DNA of 37,262 nt from an uncultured Victivallales bacterium. Lineage in GTDB: Bacteria > Verrucomicrobiota > Lentisphaeria > Victivallales > UBA1829. Below the pieces are notes generated by a model. The model was not told the origin of the DNA. It saw nothing but the letters and a program-made list of their open reading frames with translations, and searched no databases. This document shows, piece after piece, positions 25,401-36,475 of the stretch. The position numbers and the translations under genes are program-made. Position 1 is the first letter of the stretch; each line of letters begins with the position of its first letter. The stretch covers positions 1 to 37,262 of the forward strand of contig CALXRI010000029.1 in assembly GCA_944390795.1 (NCBI GenBank), given 5' to 3'.

Positions 25401-27846
25401 TTATGTGGAACTGGTCATGCGTGACAACCGTAATCATGCCATGTCCCCTCTCGTTTTCGGCAACCTTCTGAGTCTTCTCCGGAAATCCTATGATACCGGA
25501 GACGGCACCGTCCTGAAGCCGCTTGTCGGGAGAAGATACCGCTTCATTCCGTCCGGAACGGAGGACGCGTCCCTTGCGGCACGCCGGCGCGCGCTTTATC
25601 TTGCGCTTTGCCGTTACGGGGAACAGGTTCCGGAACTGCGCCGTGCCGCGCTGGATGCGGAGCTGGAACTTGCCGGTCCGGAAAAATTTTTCGCGGAAAA
25701 GGATCTTTTGCAGGAAATCCGCTCCGCTTATCCTCCCGGTGCGCCCTCCGCCGTTTCGGATACGCTCCGGGGCGCCGTCTGCGAATACCTGCTCCGGACG
25801 CGGAAATTTGAGGAAATGGAAGGCCTGATTGCGGAACTGCGGAAAAGTGCGCCGGGGGCGGCGGAAGCGTTCGAGTCCTGTCTGACCTTCACCCGCGCGC
25901 TCCTGACCGTTCCCGCCGCTCGGTTTGAACAGGTCTTTTCCGAAGCGCTGGATGCCCGGCGGATTTCCGGTGAGATTCTCCTGCGGAGCGCTCTCCTCGC
26001 GGGCGAGGCCAGGAACCTTTCCTTTCCCGTTGCGCCTTATCTTCTGAAGGACGGCATGCGCGGCGATTCCTTGTCTGCTGTGAAACTCCTGTACACCTGG
26101 CTGGATTTTGCCGCGGAGCGCCGGGATCCCGAAAAAATCCGTGATTTCCTGCTTCATTTCTATACGCTCTGCGCAGAGGCTTCTGCAAACGCTCCGCGGA
26201 CATGGGAGGAGCAGGCGCAGCGGAAATATCTGGATTATCTGCTTGCCCGGATCCCTCTGACAATCAATACCTCTTATCCGGACAGCAAGGCCGTGCTTGA
26301 AGGTTTTCTGCTTGCGCTTGTGTCACCGCGGCGGCCTCCGCTGCCGCCGCGGCAGGAAGGGGATCTCCAGCGGACTCTGGAATTTTCCGCTCTCTGCCGT
26401 TCTCCCGCCTGTCCGGAACTTGACCTGTTCCGGATTCTGAAACAGACCGATGCATTTGCTTCCGGAGAAAAGTTCTCTCTCCCCGGCTGCGTCTCCGCAA
26501 GATTCTTCATGCGGCTCGGGAGGAAAACAAAACGGAAGCTCATCCGCGATATCGACGCGTGCGGAGAGAAAACGTTCGGCATGAAACTTGTCCGTGCGCT
26601 CTGCGGCAGCTGGTATGACGGATCGCTGATGAAGGTCCTTGCCGGGGAACTGCCGGAACTCCGGAAAGTGCGGCAGGAAAAAAGAAGCGCCCTCTGGATG
26701 ACGCTCCGCACGGTTTACAGCGGTTTTCCCGTGTTTCGGTCCGGAGCCCTCCGGAAGGGGTGTCCGGAGCTGGAGAAACTCATTGCCGACGATATCGGGA
26801 AAGCCTGCGAGGCGCAATATGTCCGGGCAATGGCGCTTTCGGAGGTTCCCCCCACGGATGATTTGACTGCCTGCGGCGAACTGCGTCAGCTGTATCGTCA
26901 GCTTGCGAAAGAGGATCCCACCCGGGCGGAAAAACTGGCGGATCATCTCATCGGGCTCGCATTGAACAGCTCCAATCCCATGCTCCAGGTGCAGATGATC
27001 TTCGGGTTCCAGCCGGATTTCCGGATCTGGCGCAAAATCCGGGAGGCGGGGATTCTGAAGTCCGCAAAGGATTTGACGCCGGTCACGCTGGAACGTCTGT
27101 TCCGCGCGGAATATCTGCGCACGCCGCCCGCCGGGCGGGTCCGGCGTTTCCCGGAACTCTATCGGGAGTTTGCGCAGATTTTTCCGGACGCTTTCGGAGA
27201 GCAGGCCGCAATTCATCTGATCGCAGGACTGCATTTCCGCACTCCTGCGGACCTTGCCTTTCTGAATCAGGCATTCGCATCCGTGAAGTCCGCTTCCCCG
27301 GCGGAGGCCGCTGCCCGGAAACTCTTCCGGATGATGGACGAGGCGGCCTGCGGAAAACTTTCGGAGGAGTCGCGCCGCGAGGCGGAACGTCTGGGGGAGC
27401 GTCTCCTGAACAACCGCGCGTCTCCCGCGGAGCGCCGGTGGCTTTCCATGTATCCGGAGCTGTTTGCCGATTCGCCCCGGAAACTCGAATTCCTCCAGGG
27501 CATTGCCGCTTCGCTTTCACGCGAAACGGGGAACGGCTCCGCAGAGAATTCCGACGCCTGCGTCCATCTTCTCGAAATCCTGGTCCGTCAAAAGGAATCC
27601 ATTGGAAAGGAGAAGTTCACCGCGGCGTTTTCCGGATTTTTCGCGAACTGCTTTGAGAAATTCCCCGCGCAGAACAGACTGCTTCGGAAACGTCTGCTTC
27701 CGCCGCTTGCGGATTTCTACACATGGGTCGGAGATGCGGAAAAGGTCCGGCGCCTCCGGGAATCCTCCGCGCGGACGGTCCCGGCGCGGCGGCGCGCTCC
27801 GGTTCCCGCGGGCGCGCGTCCCGTGGAACGGAAGCTCACTTTCTGA
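22477..27846 (+). CDS. Giant secreted TPR-like helical-repeat protein
   Basis: 1789 residues from ATG 22477. This start is chosen because AAAGGAG lies 8 bases upstream and a signal peptide follows (RRLPVVFLFFLCSISPAAV). The open frame begins earlier at 22372 but without a ribosome site. Nearly the whole protein is made of antiparallel helix pairs rich in Ala, Leu, Arg and Glu. Clear TPR-like segments lie near residues 105-230 (HLKKAFELAPGNPLIALELG, AALCLISGRREKALALF), and weaker ones recur throughout. No enzyme motif was seen, and the end is Arg/Pro-rich. Such proteins usually act as scaffolds for envelope or secretion complexes, here perhaps for glycan handling, which is inference only. It has its own promoter and its end overlaps the convergent methyltransferase gene by 11 bases. 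Confidence 0.8.
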   Translation: MNGRRLPVVFLFFLCSISPAAVPPGKTGENATLAAAFRNTEDKTRFLAGLLEKQPSPEAYGEKLCALFWEQKTLEDKARFLDGFRMSRTYSASSPYYPGRPYLRFMLAGALAKNPDSADLHFSLALLLRPHESVMGLDRLGHLKKAFELAPGNPLIALELGGEMLENGDAAGAETLLARHAGKAPSPMGRNDLAALCLISGRREKALALFRSGNSAEKTQEEILSDILLLIRFREIPAARELLERDGRRLSPERGQYLSALLHLLEGRKDKALPLLASLAAPGRVREVLRSAPCLFFGVNGRILERPELLYLEVSRKAPPENLSIPRILFAENGSLHLLLPQRNPDAEIAGKSFLLLYALSRENPHLCADVRKELEKAGCRYAALYLGRSAEDWRRDAGKAAEALFRKHPDDPVCAETFFTEGRRAQRRFSGDELSGILKTLLKYRFPSAESVFYTIYARNDFSAAEKRGLFRELAGSLLPASPDQIAGSRFAVPPEYLDILTEKWTPLLRNPDADALSPEQYLAALFRYASLLRDRNRFPELISLLENCGRNCRLLARRDGTYSHFSSGFPFFPGSSGPAQTACFFGISDADSLSLVSRLSRKLDSGDFRRMDVLDGVPRPLAAILMGLLKEKRNPAPPSEFSSLWNGRPPEIDWNAFLAAIRSSGLPLLLKAAAANMLDCPEEGRALLKEAAAGNPRPSPGFLLNAAALSIQFGGREQAAGFAEQLCALPEADHTARRIGAMVLLKCRAGEKTNPRAGELIEMLYRTAPTPEERNALSSFLRRNGYGSEAARLSPKRDSDNIRTPVVRHAASEAQRILDLARTDPEGACKALRPHLRNGLLEKRWRFYFPAATGFSSPRFLWDLAVSVRIPGRMALLEKCCRTFSESGDPDDLRYAAEMADLLPKPRTKAAALYEKILKRTPDDTWSRWRLFLLQAGTSADAAQENYRILHRTTGINFMLRMQNPNDPAAVMSYVELVMRDNRNHAMSPLVFGNLLSLLRKSYDTGDGTVLKPLVGRRYRFIPSGTEDASLAARRRALYLALCRYGEQVPELRRAALDAELELAGPEKFFAEKDLLQEIRSAYPPGAPSAVSDTLRGAVCEYLLRTRKFEEMEGLIAELRKSAPGAAEAFESCLTFTRALLTVPAARFEQVFSEALDARRISGEILLRSALLAGEARNLSFPVAPYLLKDGMRGDSLSAVKLLYTWLDFAAERRDPEKIRDFLLHFYTLCAEASANAPRTWEEQAQRKYLDYLLARIPLTINTSYPDSKAVLEGFLLALVSPRRPPLPPRQEGDLQRTLEFSALCRSPACPELDLFRILKQTDAFASGEKFSLPGCVSARFFMRLGRKTKRKLIRDIDACGEKTFGMKLVRALCGSWYDGSLMKVLAGELPELRKVRQEKRSALWMTLRTVYSGFPVFRSGALRKGCPELEKLIADDIGKACEAQYVRAMALSEVPPTDDLTACGELRQLYRQLAKEDPTRAEKLADHLIGLALNSSNPMLQVQMIFGFQPDFRIWRKIREAGILKSAKDLTPVTLERLFRAEYLRTPPAGRVRRFPELYREFAQIFPDAFGEQAAIHLIAGLHFRTPADLAFLNQAFASVKSASPAEAAARKLFRMMDEAACGKLSEESRREAERLGERLLNNRASPAERRWLSMYPELFADSPRKLEFLQGIAASLSRETGNGSAENSDACVHLLEILVRQKESIGKEKFTAAFSGFFANCFEKFPAQNRLLRKRLLPPLADFYTWVGDAEKVRRLRESSARTVPARRRAPVPAGARPVERKLTF

Positions 27847-28699
27847 AAATGCGGGCATAGATCCCCGCGGGCAGCAGACGGGCCGTGTTGTGTTCGGGAA
27901 TGGTCATTTCCCCGGTTTCAATGAGCGGCGCGTCCTCGCGGAAAACCTCTCCGAGACACCGTCCGAGGGAAATCGGGGAGAATCCCTGCGAATGGCAGCT
28001 CAGGAGAATGAAATAGGGATTTTCCATATCCAGAATTTTCCTGCAGTTCAGGAGCATGTTCTCAATGCCGTCCTCGATTTTCCAGACCTGTCCCTGTGCG
28101 CCGCGCCCGAAGCTGGGGGGATCCAGCACAATTCCGTTATACCGGTTCCCGCGCCGCTGCTCGCGTCCGACGAATTTCATGGCGTCGTCGCAGATCCAGC
28201 GGATTTTTCCCGGGTTCTGGGCAAGCGCCTGATTTTTTTTCGCCCATTCGATGATGCCGCCGGATGCGTCCAGATGGCAGGTCTCCGCTCCGGCGGAGGA
28301 CATTGCGAGCGTCGCGCCGCCGGAATAGGCGAAAAGATTCAGGGTTTTCGGATGCGTCGGCATCCGGCTGATGCATGAGCGGAGCCAGTCCCAGTTTGGC
28401 GCCTGCTCGGCGAAGAATCCGAGGTGTCCGAACTGGGTCGGCTTCACATAGAGGTTGATTCCCCCCCAGGAGAGAGTCCAGTCGTCCGGCCTGCGTCCGT
28501 TTTTCCATGTCCAGGTTCCGCCGCCCCCGGAGTCGCGTTTGAATTCGGCGTCCGCCTTGTTCCATTCGCTTTCCGGGAGGGACGGTTTCCAGAAGGCGTT
28601 CAGGGCGGGGCGGATAATCCGGTATGCGCCAGCCTGTTCGAGTTTTCTGCTGTTTCCCGAGTCCAGCAGGATGTAAGGGGGATGTTTGCTGTGTTTCAT
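27836..28699 (-). CDS. RlmI-like class I SAM-dependent methyltransferase
   Basis: 287 residues. SAM-binding motif I is LNLFAYSGGATLAMSSAGA (about residues 118-136), followed by an acidic motif II region (HLDASGGIIEWAKKN) and LDPPSFGRG as motif IV, the DPPSF form found in RlmI/YccW-type rRNA cytosine-5 methyltransferases. It lacks the N-terminal PUA domain of RlmI and is shorter. The ATG overlaps the stop of the nagA-like gene by four bases (ATGA), so the two are translated together. Its 3' end overlaps the convergent gene by 11 bases. RNA methylation is the likely role; the target base is not readable from sequence. Confidence 0.8.
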   Translation of the reverse strand: MKHSKHPPYILLDSGNSRKLEQAGAYRIIRPALNAFWKPSLPESEWNKADAEFKRDSGGGGTWTWKNGRRPDDWTLSWGGINLYVKPTQFGHLGFFAEQAPNWDWLRSCISRMPTHPKTLNLFAYSGGATLAMSSAGAETCHLDASGGIIEWAKKNQALAQNPGKIRWICDDAMKFVGREQRRGNRYNGIVLDPPSFGRGAQGQVWKIEDGIENMLLNCRKILDMENPYFILLSCHSQGFSPISLGRCLGEVFREDAPLIETGEMTIPEHNTARLLPAGIYARIFRK

Positions 28700-29868
28700 G
28701 TTTGCTCCGGCGCCGTGTAGACGATCGCACCGTTGGAGACCGTCATGCAGACCTTGTTGGTTTCCAGATCAAAGAAGGTGATGTCCGCCCGTTTTCCCGG
28801 CTGGATTTCTCCGCGCGTGATGAGTCCGAGGTCTTCCGCGGGATTGCTGGTGAAGCACGCTGTGGCGAGATTTTCCGGCATGTGCGAGTAATTTCTGAGA
28901 TGGGCCCATCCCGTTTCCAATGTCATGGAGGTTCCTGCGATGACGCCGGTGCGGGTGTAGACAAGCCCGTCCTCTTTTTTGATGAAGGGCGTATTTCCGG
29001 TGTTCTCAAATTCGATGGCGTTGCTGATGCCGATGATTTTGTCGTTCGGCTTGACGCGTGCCGTGATGTCCACCATGCGCGGGTCGATGTGCACGCCGTC
29101 CACGATCAGCTCCACGGAGATGTCGTCGTGCGTCAGCATGATGTCCGTGATGGAGGAAATCCTGTGATGAAGCGGAGGAAGTCCGTTGTAGAGATGCGTG
29201 CATCTGCGCGCTCCGGCGTCCACCGCGCGCAGGACATCGTCCGGTCCGGCCATGCTGTGTCCCATGGAAGGAATCACACCGTTTTCCAGCAGAAGTTCGA
29301 TGAGTTTGTCCGCGTCCTTCAGTTCGGGGGCGAAGGTGAGAAGTTTGATTCTTCCGCCGCCTGCCGCGATCAGTTCCCTTGCATAGCCGAGGTCAATCGG
29401 GGAAACTGCTTCCGGATTCTGGGAGCCGCATTTCCTGACATTGATGAAAGGACCTTCCAGATTGATGGCGTAAGGATCTGCGCCGGGGTAGCTTTTTTCC
29501 GTCAGTTCGGCCAGCTTTGCCGTCAGTGCGATCATCTTCTCTCTCGGATAGCTTATGAGCGACGGGAGGTAGGTCGTGATGCCGTGCGCCGCGAGATGAC
29601 GGCAGAGGATGCCGATGTCCGCGTCCGGTTCCAGGGCTTTCCCCGTGTCGTAGCCGCCTCCTCCGTGGATATGGCTGTCGATGAACCCCGGTGTCGCGCA
29701 GGTGTGGGTGAGGTCGATGACATGGAGCCCCGGTTCGTCCAGGGAGAATGCCGAAGCGCCTCCGACGGCGATGATCTTGTTCCCCTCGCACAGAATTCCC
29801 GCGTTGGGAATGTTGACGTGCGGCGTCAGACAGTAATCTGTCAGAAATAGAGTTCTGTTTTTAGCCAT
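28696..29868 (-). CDS. nagA: NagA-like N-acetylglucosamine-6-phosphate deacetylase, altered active site
   Basis: 390 residues from ATG 29868, preferred over the TTG at 29874. This is an amidohydrolase barrel with PGFIDSHIHG, LEGPFI (metal-binding Glu), GHSMA and THLYNGLPPL (metal-binding His) and DGVHIDP. NagA converts N-acetylglucosamine-6-phosphate to glucosamine-6-phosphate and acetate in the cytoplasm. Where E. coli NagA has DKLCLVTDA with catalytic Asp273, this protein has DKIIGISNA, so the Asp is Asn283 (AAC at 29020-29022). Unlike E. coli NagA it has a full H-x-H near the start. It may use another metal arrangement, act on another substrate or be weak. It is the first gene of a two-gene operon. 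Confidence 0.85.
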   Translation of the reverse strand: MAKNRTLFLTDYCLTPHVNIPNAGILCEGNKIIAVGGASAFSLDEPGLHVIDLTHTCATPGFIDSHIHGGGGYDTGKALEPDADIGILCRHLAAHGITTYLPSLISYPREKMIALTAKLAELTEKSYPGADPYAINLEGPFINVRKCGSQNPEAVSPIDLGYARELIAAGGGRIKLLTFAPELKDADKLIELLLENGVIPSMGHSMAGPDDVLRAVDAGARRCTHLYNGLPPLHHRISSITDIMLTHDDISVELIVDGVHIDPRMVDITARVKPNDKIIGISNAIEFENTGNTPFIKKEDGLVYTRTGVIAGTSMTLETGWAHLRNYSHMPENLATACFTSNPAEDLGLITRGEIQPGKRADITFFDLETNKVCMTVSNGAIVYTAPEQT

Positions 29869-29899
29869 AAGCAAACCCGCCGGTTAAATAATATGCCGT

Positions 29900-29928
29900 A
29901 ATATGACGCGTCATCGTCAGAATTTCAA
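29900..29928 (-). promoter_or_regulatory. Promoter of the nagA-like operon
   Basis: On the minus strand TTGAAA (29928-29923) and CATATT (29905-29900) are spaced by 17 bases, 31 bases upstream of the start codon. The -10 box is imperfect. Confidence 0.5.
29903..29914. promoter_or_regulatory. Operator-like palindrome in the nagA-like promoter
   Basis: ATGACGCGTCAT is a perfect 12-bp palindrome overlapping the -10 box and spacer of the promoter above. The position suits a repressor. No matching regulator gene is next to it. Confidence 0.5.
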
Positions 29929-29941
29929 TTCAACGAGCCGG

Positions 29942-29981
29942 AAAAAAAGGAAAACCGGAGGACCTGCACGAAATGTCCGGT
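29942..29981 (-). terminator. Rho-independent terminator of the marR-MATE operon
   Basis: On the minus strand ACCGGA (29981-29976) pairs with TCCGGT (29959-29954), then TTTT and, after CC, T7. It begins 12 bases after the transporter stop. The stem is short (6 bp), so strength is uncertain. Confidence 0.55.
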
Positions 29982-29992
29982 CATCCGTCCGC

Positions 29993-31426
29993 TTATTCCT
30001 GCGCAGCGCTTTCGTTTTCCGCTTCGGCCTCGAGCATCGTTTCGGAAAGAGATTTGATCAGAGTCCTGTCCGGCAGACCGTCCTGCGGAAGATGCATGGT
30101 CATTCTTCTTGCGCAGTAAAGGCCGATGCTTCCGGCGATCAGGTCCGCCCCCAGGCGCGCGAGAAACACGCCGTTCAGCGAATGGAGCAGCAGGGCAAGC
30201 AGCGTGAAGGGGATCATCAGCCCCGCAATCCGCAGCGCGTTCAGCCATGCGGCGATTCCGGGCCGTCCGCACCCGGTGAAGAAGAATGTCGAATAGCGGT
30301 GAATCTCAATCATGCCGAAGCCGAACGGGATGATTCTCAGATAGGCGATCATGATCGGGAGCACTTTCGGATCCGTGGAGAAGAATCCGACCATCCTCGG
30401 CGCGAGCGCGACGAAAAGCAGCGCCATGCCGAGCAGATAGTAGAACGCGAAGCGCATGGCGAACCTGCGGCACTGGTTGATCCGGGAATAGAGGCGTGCC
30501 CCGTAGTTCTGTCCGACCATCGGCATCAGCGCGGTGCCGAGCGCCATCGGAAAGAAGAATGCCAGCACTTCAAGCCGTCCCGCCGCCGCCGAGGCCGCGA
30601 CCGCTTCATCGCCGAACTGTGCGAGCACCCATGTCACCACGCCGTTCCCGATCGGCATCAGCAGCATGCCCAGCATGGAGGGGATTGCAAAGCGCGTAAT
30701 CATCATCCAGGTATTTTTCAGAAAACGCCACTGCAGCGCGGAGAATACGAGAAAGGCATAGCGGAAATGGAGAATCAGGAGCATCGCCACTGCCGCGAAG
30801 GCCTGCGAGAGCACCGTCGCCCACGCCGCTCCCGCGATTCCCATCGCCGGGATGCCCGCGAATCCGAAAATGAAGACCGGGTCCATGACGACGTTCAGAA
30901 GCATGCCGGAGACCATCATGCCGCTGGCGATTTTTGTCGCCCCCGCCGCCATCAGGACGTCGTTGCAGCTCATCGTGAGAGCGGCGGTGCAGACGCCCCA
31001 GTACCAGATCGTCATGTAGCTGCGGATGTAGGGCATGACATTGTCCTGTGCGCCGAAAAGCCGGAATGTCTCCTCAATGAAATATGCGCCGAGAAGGCCG
31101 CAGATCAGTGAGAGAATCAGTGTCAGCAGCAGTCCGGAAGTTATCAGTTTCGCCGCCTTGCCGTGCTTTGAGCCTCCGAGCGCCTGCGCCGCGGTCGCCA
31201 TGATTCCGGTCGCCAGTCCGCGGAAGACGCATCCGATAATCATGATGACGGGGAAGGTGTAGCCCATTGCCGCGAGGGCGTCTGTATTGTGAAGCTGCCC
31301 GACGAAGTAGGTGTCCGCGATATTGTAGCCGGAGATCGCGAGGGTTCCGGGAAGCATGGAGACTGCGGTGGCAATCATGGTGCGCCCGATCGGCGCGGTC
31401 GTGAATGAGGCGTTTTCTTTTTTCAT
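29993..31426 (-). CDS. MATE-family efflux transporter
   Basis: 477 residues with about 12 hydrophobic segments in two related halves, the usual size and topology of MATE transporters. Typical segments are SGYNIADTYFVGQLHNTDALAAMGYTFP near residues 32-60, AAGRLEVLAFFFPMALGTALMPMVGQNYGA in the second half, and an acidic tail. Such proteins export cationic drugs, dyes or metabolites in exchange for Na+ or H+. The start codon overlaps the stop of the marR gene (ATGA), so the two are coupled and the exporter is presumably under MarR control. The substrate is unknown. A 402-codon frame on the other strand is a shadow. Confidence 0.92.
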   Translation of the reverse strand: MKKENASFTTAPIGRTMIATAVSMLPGTLAISGYNIADTYFVGQLHNTDALAAMGYTFPVIMIIGCVFRGLATGIMATAAQALGGSKHGKAAKLITSGLLLTLILSLICGLLGAYFIEETFRLFGAQDNVMPYIRSYMTIWYWGVCTAALTMSCNDVLMAAGATKIASGMMVSGMLLNVVMDPVFIFGFAGIPAMGIAGAAWATVLSQAFAAVAMLLILHFRYAFLVFSALQWRFLKNTWMMITRFAIPSMLGMLLMPIGNGVVTWVLAQFGDEAVAASAAAGRLEVLAFFFPMALGTALMPMVGQNYGARLYSRINQCRRFAMRFAFYYLLGMALLFVALAPRMVGFFSTDPKVLPIMIAYLRIIPFGFGMIEIHRYSTFFFTGCGRPGIAAWLNALRIAGLMIPFTLLALLLHSLNGVFLARLGADLIAGSIGLYCARRMTMHLPQDGLPDRTLIKSLSETMLEAEAENESAAQE

Positions 31427-31881
31427 TTCAGATCATATTTTTTCAGTTTTTCCACTATCAGGGCCGAGACTTCGGCAATTTTCGTCATTTCCGCATCCGT
31501 GCACTCTTTTCCGAAGATCCCGGTGACCAGATGTCGGAAGCGCCGGTCGATGTTGTCCAGATGCGTTCTGACCGCCGGCAGGACCCGGATCAGGATTTCG
31601 CGCCGGTTCTCCGGATTTTCGACCCGGCTCAGGAGCCCGAAGCGGACCATCTTGTCCACAGCGGCGGAAACTGCCGATTTCGAGAGACCCGTATGGCGCA
31701 TGACGGTCTGCAGGGAGCAGGACCCGAGTTTTTCAATCGTGACCAGATGTGAAAGCTGGCGCAGACTGAGCTGGGCAATCACGTCGTCGCTCTGGTTGTC
31801 ATTCCAGTATTCCGCGATGGCTCTGCGGCGCAGAATTTCGATGTCGCGGTGCATTTCAAAGAAAACATTCATCTTTTTCAT
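31423..31881 (-). CDS. MarR-family transcription regulator
   Basis: 152 residues from ATG 31881. This start is chosen over the upstream in-frame one at 31932 because AGGA is 7 bases away and the upstream part would cross the promoter. The winged helix is visible at about residues 40-110: LSLRQLSHLVTIEKLG, then SLQTVMRHTGLSKSAVSAAVDKMVRFGLLSRVENPENRR, the last part being the wing. The C-terminal helix would form the dimer (ALIVEKLKKYDL). It is cotranscribed with the MATE gene. A 29-bp palindrome lies at its promoter and ribosome site, so it very probably represses its own operon and is released by a ligand exported by the transporter. Confidence 0.92.
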   Translation of the reverse strand: MKKMNVFFEMHRDIEILRRRAIAEYWNDNQSDDVIAQLSLRQLSHLVTIEKLGSCSLQTVMRHTGLSKSAVSAAVDKMVRFGLLSRVENPENRREILIRVLPAVRTHLDNIDRRFRHLVTGIFGKECTDAEMTKIAEVSALIVEKLKKYDLK

Positions 31882-31887
31882 AAACTG

Positions 31888-31916
31888 TCCTGTTTTGGAA
31901 CTGTTCCAAAACAGGA
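31888..31916. promoter_or_regulatory. 29-bp perfect palindrome, probable MarR operator
   Basis: Arms of 14 bases (TCCTGTTTTGGAAC and its complement, 31888-31901 and 31903-31916) flank a single centre base. It starts right after the -10 box, covers the transcription start, and includes the AGGA of the marR ribosome site. Bound MarR would block initiation; in RNA the hairpin could also hide the ribosome site. Confidence 0.85.
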
Positions 31917-31945
31917 ACCATACACCGGGCAAAGTCTTTTTTCAA
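31917..31945 (-). promoter_or_regulatory. Promoter of the marR-MATE operon
   Basis: On the minus strand TTGAAA (31945-31940) and TATGGT (31922-31917) are spaced by 17 bases. The -10 box abuts the palindrome at 31888-31916. Confidence 0.7.
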
Positions 31946-31985
31946 GGGGCCAAGTGAAAAAACGGTCAGGAAAAGAAGCGGGACG

Positions 31986-32876
31986 TCAGTTCTTGCGCCC
32001 TTCCCGGTAGAAGAGAGGCGAAACGCCGAGATAACGCTTGAACTGTGCCGAGAATTCATAGGCGGAGGAGTAGCCGAGCGTCTTTGCGATTTCCGCGATT
32101 GTGCGCTGCTTGTCCTGAAGCAGGGCCGATGCCGCGTCCAGTCTCCGGCGGACCCGGTACTGCCAGGGTGATACCCCGATGCGCGCCCTGAATATTTTGC
32201 GGAAATGTTCATATCCCCACCCGTTCCTGGCACAGAATTCGTGCATGTCGACGGGGCGGTTGAAATTGTTTCCGAGGGTGCTGCAGGCCAGCTCAATGAT
32301 GTCTTCCCTGTTTCCGTCCGGCGTTACGGGATGTATGTCAGTCTGGCATTCCCGCAGCAGTTCCAGCATTTCCGCCGCGAATTCCGGAAGCTGTTCCTCC
32401 GGCGCATTCCGCAGAAGATGAATCAAATGCCAGATGCGAGTCTGCAGGGAAGCCGTGTGTGCCAGCTTTCCGACCGGACGTTCCGTGCGGATGATCCGCA
32501 TTGCGCGCAGCGACTGGTAGAAAAGCGGACCGATTTCCAGATAGGCTTCCACGTAGCCGCTGTCCGGTTCCACCACGTTGGCGTGAGGGATGCCCGGCTG
32601 ACGCTGAAAATAAGATCCGGAAGTCAGCGGATATTTCCGTCCCCGGTCGTCCGTGAACGAGCCGCGCCCGCGAAGAATGATGACCATCACGTAGCGCGGC
32701 GCAGTGTAGTTCTGAAACTCGATTCCTCCGGCTTTCGGCAGGATTCCCGCGCCGATTCCCTCGCGGGAACTGGCCGTGCCCATGGAACGGAAAACTTTTG
32801 TCCATTCCACTGCGTCAAGACCGGGGAAAGGGGGGCAGAACGCATTATTACCAATTTGCATATTCGATACAGCCAT
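31986..32876 (-). CDS. AraC-family regulator with cupin sensor domain
   Basis: 296 residues. Residues about 45-120 look like an AraC-type cupin (YVMVIILRGRGSFTDDRGRKYPL, then GSYFQRQPGIPHANVV). Residues about 190-293 hold two helix-turn-helix motifs (VDMHEFCARNGWGYEHFRKIF and IAEIAKTLGYSSAYEFSAQFKRYLGVSP). It is divergent from the GH2 gene at 32975 with 98 bases between starts, which makes it the likely sugar-responsive activator of that gene. The ribosome site before ATG 32876 is weak, and a start at the in-frame Met about 6 residues later cannot be excluded. Confidence 0.9.
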   Translation of the reverse strand: MAVSNMQIGNNAFCPPFPGLDAVEWTKVFRSMGTASSREGIGAGILPKAGGIEFQNYTAPRYVMVIILRGRGSFTDDRGRKYPLTSGSYFQRQPGIPHANVVEPDSGYVEAYLEIGPLFYQSLRAMRIIRTERPVGKLAHTASLQTRIWHLIHLLRNAPEEQLPEFAAEMLELLRECQTDIHPVTPDGNREDIIELACSTLGNNFNRPVDMHEFCARNGWGYEHFRKIFRARIGVSPWQYRVRRRLDAASALLQDKQRTIAEIAKTLGYSSAYEFSAQFKRYLGVSPLFYREGRKN

Positions 32877-36136
<3,260 letters not shown>

Positions 36137-36174
36137 GAACAGATTGCTCCTTTTATGATGTTTTCGGCCTGAAT

Positions 36175-36196
36175 CCGCCGGGCGGTCCGGCGGTTT
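36175..36196 (+). terminator. Possible terminator of the GH2 gene
   Basis: CCGCCGG (36175-36181) pairs with CCGGCGG (36187-36193) around a 5-base loop, followed by only TTT. It begins 38 bases after the stop. Confidence 0.45.
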
Positions 36197-36475
36197 CGAA
36201 TAAGCGGAATTGCATTCCGGCGGCGCGGGCTGCACTTGCGGAACGATTGATCCCTGTGGCCGTTTCCGCGGAAAGCGAAGGGGCTCATTCCGCCAGGGGA
36301 AGTGAGAAGGGTGTTTGAACGGGATAACAAAAAAGAGGGTGCTTTTGATGTTTTCCGGATCGATGCGATATGGGAGTGAAAAAGCTGTTCCCGGGTGGGC
36401 GGGGAAACAGCCGGGAAGAGATGGTCCCATCCGGCCATTTTCACATGAAATTTCAGATAACATAAGGAGTATGCC
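36197..36475. other. Intergenic stretch upstream of the third pseudopilin
   Basis: No gene is visible. An imperfect hairpin is formed by GCTGTTCCC and GGGGAAACAGC near 36383-36410, with a one-base bulge. No convincing promoter was found: a TTGATG near 36347 has only a poor -10 partner. The ribosome site AGGAG lies just before ATG 36476. Confidence 0.4.

Noticed and set aside
28624-31111. Plus-strand frames of 408 and 402 codons opposite the nagA-like and MATE genes
   Set aside because: The minus-strand products have clear family motifs and operon-type ATGA overlaps. The plus frames give His/Arg-rich sequence without domains.
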